Assembly: GCA_003218935.1 (NCBI GenBank)
Contig: QHPA01000165.1
Coordinates: forward strand, 1 to 17,874
DNA: 17,874 bases
Direction of reading: 5' to 3'
Origin: Verrucomicrobiota bacterium
GTDB lineage: Bacteria; Verrucomicrobiota; Verrucomicrobiia; Limisphaerales; AV2
A program made the translations under genes and the position numbers. Positions within the stretch are counted from its first letter, which is position 1. Each line of letters begins with the position of its first letter. Under the pieces are notes generated by a model. That model searched no databases. It was not told the DNA's origin and saw nothing but the letters and a program-made list of their open reading frames with translations. Shown here piece after piece: positions 15,201 through 17,874 of the stretch.

Positions 15201-15596
15201 CAGATTGCCAATGCGCGCGAGCCGCGCAATGAAACGCTCCGCTGTAGCGAGGTCGGGCACGTAGTGAAGGTGGTGGACCTTCCGCGTCTGGTCGCCTTTC
15301 TTGTAAATCGTGGAGATCTCGACCTCCAATAGAAATCTGGTCGGGTGTTGCGCAAACGGCGGGAACTGTTCCGCGCACCAGCGCTCCGTTTCCGCTCTCA
15401 GCCGGAACAGGCCCGGTTCCGCCGGCACGAGTTTCTCCTGGATTTCTTTGAACCAGGCCGGATGCGAGAAGTCGCCGGTGCCGAGAACAGTCACGCCTTT
15501 CTTCGCCGCCCAGAGCGCCATGTGTTCGAGGTCGGAATCGCCGCTCGTCGCCCGCGCGTATTTGGAATGGACGTGAAGGTCGGCGTAGAACGGCAT
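12228..15596 (-). CDS. endonuclease Q-like PHP nuclease fused to UvrD/Rep-family helicase
   Basis: 1122 residues. Residues 1-~420 match endonuclease Q (TIGR00375-like PHP): HVHSKYARATSG (9-19), GTGDFSHPAWF (39-49), EVEISTIY (91-98), HHLHYVPD (108-115), PAHIWTPWFAVLGSKSGF (162-179), NSDAHSPGKIGRE (221-233) and a zinc finger C277..C293PTC296. EndoQ nicks 5' of uracil, hypoxanthine and AP sites. Residues ~492-1085 are a full superfamily 1A helicase: motif I AGPGTGKT (512-519), TFTNRAANEM (544-553), TTFHGLSYGIL (571-581), LDFDDLI (672-678), VDEFQDID (704-711), GDPDQAIYSFRGAEPRF (732-748), LRRNYRSS (764-771), LLTLHASKGLEF (995-1006) and EERRLFFVGMTRARERLFLS (1034-1053). All motifs look intact. It probably nicks at deaminated bases and unwinds from the nick in a repair pathway. 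Three stretches (~436-473, 630-651, 930-962) look repeat-derived. The C-terminus (ADVSPRAFR) is encoded by a small palindrome. Confidence 0.93.
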   Translation of the reverse strand: MPFYADLHVHSKYARATSGDSDLEHMALWAAKKGVTVLGTGDFSHPAWFKEIQEKLVPAEPGLFRLRAETERWCAEQFPPFAQHPTRFLLEVEISTIYKKGDQTRKVHHLHYVPDLATAERFIARLARIGNLNSEGRPILGLDSGDLLEITLEAGDGAYLIPAHIWTPWFAVLGSKSGFDSIEQCYGDLAPHLFALETGLSSDPPMNWRLSQLDRFQLVSNSDAHSPGKIGREACRFDCALDYLAIRHALETGHGYGGTVEFFPEEGKYHLDGHRNCGVRLEPEETRKHGGLCPTCGKYLTVGVMHRVDELADRPVGAQHENLKPYRSLVPLPELLAEIHRVGAGSRKVADAYENLVGKLGSELFILERAPMDELRKAGSTLLAEGIDRMRKGRVMRHAGYDGEYGIIRVFSDDELIRGNSVSLLFDLPQRAHERGERTPPRGLRTVPSPDASAALPTAKAPSAAPEAGALPALLHETPVLYLAIPSDPLAGLDPEQRAAAEITDGPLLIVAGPGTGKTRTLTHRVAHLVTNQGVAAKQILAVTFTNRAANEMRERLERLLPASTDRVLVTTFHGLSYGILREHGRLVGLAEHFRIAGEAERRALLGEELNLSERKAAQWLKRVSNLKRGGPAVPSEPSPAEDGAVRTLRPAKEDQLVLDAYDCAMRERGWLDFDDLIGLAVELLENCADVLAQYRDRFHHVSVDEFQDIDARQYRLVKLLVPPGGNLCVIGDPDQAIYSFRGAEPRFFQQLAADYLTVRGVQLRRNYRSSRAIVRGALQAITPATLVQGRVLEALNADATKIVIHESPSDKAEAEFVVHTIEQLIGGHTFFSLDSARVETGEARSEYSFSDFAVLYRTDAQADPISEALARSGLPFQRHSHAPLVERDEVRDLLAQAREVPARSSVLERLQAALANPRRELRDPKETRSPKPEEHARVHASVMGTGKFEIQTDFVLRFSDLARSCGDDFARFESESALCSDEDLWDPRADRVSLLTLHASKGLEFAVVFIVGCEDGLLPLCFGSDDQGARLDEERRLFFVGMTRARERLFLSRATKRLWRGQLRQQVVSPFVIAIEQELLERSKTLLTPRAKPNAEQLDLFNPSRRSRNRAGADVSPRAFR
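12240..12259. repeat. small palindrome at helicase 3' end
   Basis: gcgcggac-tgac-gtccgcgc, an 8-bp stem lying within the last codons of the EndoQ-UvrD gene (encoding ADVSPRAF). It could help end transcription or be another repeat that extended the reading frame. No T-tract follows on the minus strand. Confidence 0.5.
12712..12810. repeat. candidate repeat-derived segment inside helicase gene
   Basis: The ends aaatccgaaaaccgaag (12712-12728) and cttcgggtttcgggctt (12794-12810) are inverted repeats, 14 of 17 pairing. The aaatccgaaa motif recalls the loop of the 10530-10615 element. On the minus strand it encodes residues 930-962 (SPKPEEHARVHASVMGTGKF and on), a stretch between helicase motifs with no recognisable UvrD consensus. 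Confidence 0.45.
13644..13707. repeat. palindromic repeat, family B copy inside helicase gene
   Basis: agggcgtagtgtcctcaccg followed by cgccgtcttcggcgggcgac, ending gggccct. It shares its first part with the complement of the intergenic element at 12137-12194. It encodes residues 630-651 (GGPAVPSEPSPAEDGAVRTL), Pro/Gly-rich and unlike the flanking helices, between the LKRVSN and LDAYDCAMRERGWLDFDDL parts of the helicase. Confidence 0.6.
14182..14290. repeat. palindromic repeat, family A copy inside EndoQ-UvrD gene
   Basis: Bases 14182-14230 match the intergenic element 7076-7124 at 46 of 49 positions. The far end (ggcgtgcgctccc, to 14290) is roughly complementary to the start (gggagcgcgcccgcc), so the whole is an imperfect 109-bp palindrome. 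It encodes residues ~436-472 (GERTPPRGLRTVPSP and DASAALPTAKAPSAAPEAGA), forming the low-complexity linker between the nuclease and helicase halves. Confidence 0.8.
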
Positions 15597-15650
15597 AAAG
15601 AAGTTCTAGCGGGCAAGGAGGCGGAGTCGATGAAAAATTGGTGGATACTT

Positions 15651-15663
15651 TTCCGAATCGGAA
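15651..15663. promoter_or_regulatory. TTCCGAATCGGAA palindrome, possible operator
   Basis: A perfect 13-nt palindrome (ttccga-a-tcggaa), 15 nt upstream of the ATG at 15679 and about 55 nt upstream of the EndoQ-UvrD start on the other strand, so it could serve a divergent promoter region. Regulator unknown; a chance palindrome is possible. Confidence 0.25.
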
Positions 15664-15678
15664 ATACGTTCGCGCGCG

Positions 15679-15936
15679 ATGTCCCCGGTCACGCATCTGT
15701 TCGCCAGCTTGACCCCTATGTGGATTTGGAAGGGGCAATGGGCGCTCGATGCCTGGCCGAACCGACTGCTCTCTGCCGCGCTCTTCTGCTGGATGTTGTG
15801 GCTTGGCGCGGGCCTGGGCCATTCGGTTGTCGGCGTTTTCAATTGTCGCGCCGACGCGGTCTTTATCGGCGTTCTGCGCCGCTGGCGCCAAGCCCTGACT
15901 CGTAAAATGGTTTCCAAAAACAACCGTGGCCGCTAA
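15679..15936 (+). CDS. possible small single-pass membrane protein or gene fragment
   Basis: 85 residues, MSPVTHLFASLTPMWIWKGQ, then RLLSAALFCWMLWLGAGLGH (a likely membrane helix, ~29-53), and a basic tail ending KMVSKNNRGR. Third codon positions are strongly G/C, as in the real genes here, and the composition is protein-like. Alternative frames in the same DNA read poorly (the 91-residue frame from ATG 15630 has a good AGGAGG upstream but an unlikely Arg/Pro/Cys-rich body). There is no clear ribosome-binding site at 15679. The opening MSPVTHLFAS resembles the start of YdjM-like integral membrane metal-dependent hydrolases, so this could be a truncated or shifted remnant of one; that is a guess. 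Confidence 0.35.
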   Translation: MSPVTHLFASLTPMWIWKGQWALDAWPNRLLSAALFCWMLWLGAGLGHSVVGVFNCRADAVFIGVLRRWRQALTRKMVSKNNRGR

Positions 15937-16113
15937 AAATGGACGCCATGGATACGCCCTTGCAAAACGGTAAAACCTCCAACACCAAGTCAGCGACCTC
16001 CGGAAAAGCCGGAGGATTGAAATGATGAATGGCGCAAAGCCGTACGGCCCTTCGGGCGATCCGCAGACTTCTGGGGAAGTGCCAACGCGGGTCGCACGGC
16101 GAGCGTCACCTTC

Positions 16114-16150
16114 CCCCTCACCCCAGCCCTCTCCCTCGGGGAGAGGGAGA
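16114..16150. repeat. ccctcacccc-ctctccc repeat copy
   Basis: ccctcaccccagccctctcc followed by ctcggggagaggga. It is the same family as 10849-10884 and 11008-11040, with a ctccctc/gagaggga-type hairpin. The bases after it (gagaatcctccgccg) resemble those after the 10874 copy (gtgaaccatccgccg), so more than the hairpin was copied. Confidence 0.65.
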
Positions 16151-16350
16151 ATCCTCCGCCGTCTTTCGGCAGAACCCAGCGCCGTGTCTGCCCGACGAAC
16201 TTCCCGAACAACCGAACCTCCCGCCGGCTGTTCCCGCTCCCCCCGTGGGGTCAGGGTGAGGGGAATCTGCTTGCTGTTCGACCAAGCGACTCGGACCCTT
16301 CCCGAAATTGTCGAACTTCGGGTCCTCAGCCAGAGCCGGAGGTTTCCGAG

Positions 16351-16356
16351 TATAAT
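16351..16356 (+). promoter_or_regulatory. possible -10 element TATAAT
   Basis: An exact TATAAT 36 nt before the ATG of the SGNH/dehydrogenase gene. No good TTGACA-like -35 is seen 16-18 nt upstream (the bases there are agccagagcc), so either the promoter is weak or the match is fortuitous. Confidence 0.25.
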
Positions 16357-16391
16357 GAAGAATTATGGAATCGACGAAGTCTATTGAACCC

Positions 16392-17874
16392 ATGAAAAAA
16401 CTGATCGGCCTGCTCGTCCTTCTCGTTTCGCTCTGCGCCAATGCATTCGGCGCGCAGCTTACACTGAACCAGGGCGACCACATCTGTTACCTCGGCAACG
16501 CGCTGGCCGACCGGATGCAGCACGACGCCTGGCTCGAGACACTCCTCTACGCGAGGTTTGCCCGACTCGACCTCGTTTTCCGCAACCTCGCCGCCTCGGG
16601 CGATGAGGTGGCGACGTGGCACCGCTCGGAAAACTTCGGCTCGCGCGACGATTGGCTGAGCAGGACCAGGGCCGACGTGATCTTCGCCTTTTACGGCTTC
16701 AACGAATCGTTCAAGGGACCGGGAGGGATCGACAAATTCAAGAGCGACCTCGACAAGTTTCTCAAAGATACGAGGACGAAGAATTACAGCGGCAAAGGCG
16801 CGCCGCGCGTCGTGCTCTTCTCGCCCATCGCCAACGAAAAGATCAATGATCCCGACCTGCCCGATCCGAAGGCGAACAACTCCAACCTCGAGCTCTACAC
16901 GACGGCCATGGCCGACGTGGCCAAGGCGAATGACGTGCTCTTTGTGGACATCTTCACCGTGTCGCAGCGGCTTTACGCGGAAGCGGCGAAGCAGGCACAA
17001 TCGCTCACGTTCAACACGTTCCTTCTCACCGAAGCAGGCAACCAGGCGCTGGCGCCGGAAATCTTCAAAGCGCTCTTCAACGAACCCGCGCCGAAAGACC
17101 ATTTTGAAAAACTCCGCGCCGCGGTGACGGACAAATGCAACGAGTGGCATGCGCGCTATCGCACCGTGGACGGTTACAACGTTTATGGCGGCCGTTCCAA
17201 GCTGACCTTCCCGCGCGCCGGGAAGGAAAGCCCGATGATTTCCAATTACGACGTGATGCAGGAGGAAATGGCGCAACGCGATGTGAAGACCGAAAATCGG
17301 GACAAACGCATCTGGGCCGTGGCGCAGGACGGCGACATAAAAGTGGATGATTCGGTGCTTCCGCTCGTGGATACGTTGGAATCGAACAAGAAGGATGTCA
17401 GTCCGTATCTTGATCCGGAAGAGGCCATCCACCACATGACCCTGGCCGAGGGCTGTAAAGCGAGCCTCTTCGCGAGCGAAAAGCAGTTCCCCGAACTCGC
17501 CAATCCCGTGCAGATGAATTTTGATACCAAAGGACGCCTTTGGGTTGCCGCGTGGCGGAATTATCCCGAACGGACCCCGACCAGCAAAACGGGCGACAGC
17601 CTGCTTGTCTTTGAAGACACCAACGGCGACGGCAAGGCGGACAAGGTCATCCATTTCCTCGACGGTTTGAATTGCCCGACCGGGTTCCAGTTCTACAAAG
17701 ACGGCGTGCTCGTCATGCAGGCGCCCGACCTGTGGTTCGTGCGCGACACGAACGGCGACGGGCACGCCGACTGGAAGGAACGGGTGCTCATGGGCATGGA
17801 CTCCGCCGATTCGCACCACACGGCCAACTCGATGGTGCTCGATCCCGGCGGCGCGACCTACCTCAGCGACGGCG
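16392..17874 (+). CDS. SGNH-like domain + PVC membrane-bound dehydrogenase (TIGR02604-like), N-terminal part
   Basis: The frame is open from ATG 16392 to the window end (494 residues). A Sec signal opens it (MKKLIGLLVLLVSLCANAFGA), so it is exported. Residues ~22-240 are an SGNH/GDSL-like domain: NQGDHICYLGNALADRMQ, FRNLAASGDEVATW, ADVIFAFYGFNESFKGPGGI and PRVVLFSPIANE. Residues ~355 on start the PVC-type beta-propeller dehydrogenase: EGCKASLFASEKQFPELANP, VQMNFDTKGRLWVAAWRNYP, DTNGDGKADKV and DSADSHHTANSMVLDPGG. Full-length relatives continue with HEAT repeats and a c-type heme domain, which would lie outside the window. In the SGNH part the usual catalytic Ser of GDSL is His (GDHI), and the C-terminal His region reads TFLLTEAGNQ without His, so hydrolase activity is doubtful. 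The long open frame on the opposite strand is a shadow of this gene. Confidence 0.92.
   Translation, partial: MKKLIGLLVLLVSLCANAFGAQLTLNQGDHICYLGNALADRMQHDAWLETLLYARFARLDLVFRNLAASGDEVATWHRSENFGSRDDWLSRTRADVIFAFYGFNESFKGPGGIDKFKSDLDKFLKDTRTKNYSGKGAPRVVLFSPIANEKINDPDLPDPKANNSNLELYTTAMADVAKANDVLFVDIFTVSQRLYAEAAKQAQSLTFNTFLLTEAGNQALAPEIFKALFNEPAPKDHFEKLRAAVTDKCNEWHARYRTVDGYNVYGGRSKLTFPRAGKESPMISNYDVMQEEMAQRDVKTENRDKRIWAVAQDGDIKVDDSVLPLVDTLESNKKDVSPYLDPEEAIHHMTLAEGCKASLFASEKQFPELANPVQMNFDTKGRLWVAAWRNYPERTPTSKTGDSLLVFEDTNGDGKADKVIHFLDGLNCPTGFQFYKDGVLVMQAPDLWFVRDTNGDGHADWKERVLMGMDSADSHHTANSMVLDPGGATYLSDG

Larger units (their letters stand above)
15937..16391. other. intergenic region with repeats
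   Basis: 455 bp upstream of the SGNH/dehydrogenase gene. It holds a 7-bp hairpin at 15997-16015 (cctccgg-aaaag-ccggagg), the ctctccc repeat at 16114-16150, and a second partial copy near 16240-16262 (ccccgtggggtcagggtgag). Plus-strand frames through it (for example from 16029) run through the repeat and are not convincing genes. Confidence 0.55.

Noticed and set aside
16022..16387. 121-residue and overlapping 76-residue plus-strand frames
   Set aside because: They run through the ccctcacccc repeat; low-complexity Pro/Ser/Arg product with no homology recognised.
16326..17819. 497-residue open frame on the minus strand
   Set aside because: It lies antisense to the well-supported SGNH/dehydrogenase gene, has a composition typical of a reversed GC-rich gene (His/Arg/Val-rich), and shows no family motif.

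Overview
The window looks like a chromosomal piece of a GC-rich member of the Planctomycetes-Verrucomicrobia group, most likely Verrucomicrobiota of the Pedosphaera/Limisphaerales type. This is inferred from gene content. It begins inside a DUF1592/DUF1588/DUF1585 cytochrome-c-like gene followed by its usual DUF1552 partner. It ends inside a PVC-type SGNH plus membrane-bound-dehydrogenase (TIGR02604-like) gene. Between them are EndoQ, UvrD, ATP-grasp and SPFH genes with intergenic palindromic repeats. No rRNA, tRNA or CRISPR array was seen.

Layout: (1) 3-3205: end of a DUF1592-family protein, a translationally coupled Tat-exported DUF1552 protein, and a less GC-rich lipoprotein of unknown function. 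(2) 3258-4165: a wrecked REP-associated Y1 transposase (RAYT) between two 190-bp palindrome blocks in direct orientation, apparently inserted just upstream of or into the 5' end of an exported ankyrin-repeat gene (to 5706). (3) 5891-8351: an SPFH-domain protein with an excisionase-like HTH tail, then a two-zinc-ribbon, tail-anchored membrane protein. This pair recalls the B. subtilis YdjI/YdjG pair. Between them lies a degraded copy of the zinc-ribbon gene's 5' end plus palindromic repeats. (4) 10420-8369, minus strand: a zincin-type metallopeptidase followed 12 nt later by a D-Ala-D-Ala-ligase-like ATP-grasp enzyme. (5) 10421-11184: repeat-rich, no convincing gene. (6) 11185-11976: a nitrilase-family omega-amidase-like enzyme. 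(7) 11977-12227: two palindromic repeats, one with a perfect 26-bp stem. (8) 15596-12228, minus strand: a 1122-residue fusion of an endonuclease Q-like PHP nuclease to a complete UvrD-type helicase. (9) 15597-16391: a possible small membrane protein and repeats. (10) 16392-end: the SGNH/dehydrogenase gene.

The two most interesting points are linked. The EndoQ-UvrD fusion suggests a single-chain enzyme that nicks at damaged (deaminated) bases and unwinds from the nick. Its reading frame carries what appear to be two or three copies of the palindromic repeat families that occupy intergenic DNA in this window (residues about 436-473, 630-651 and perhaps 930-962). These repeats seem able to insert into a protein in frame and be tolerated in linkers and loops. 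The RAYT with its REP blocks, the other palindromes and the apparently disturbed ankyrin 5' end all point to a genome heavily remodelled by small non-autonomous palindromic elements.
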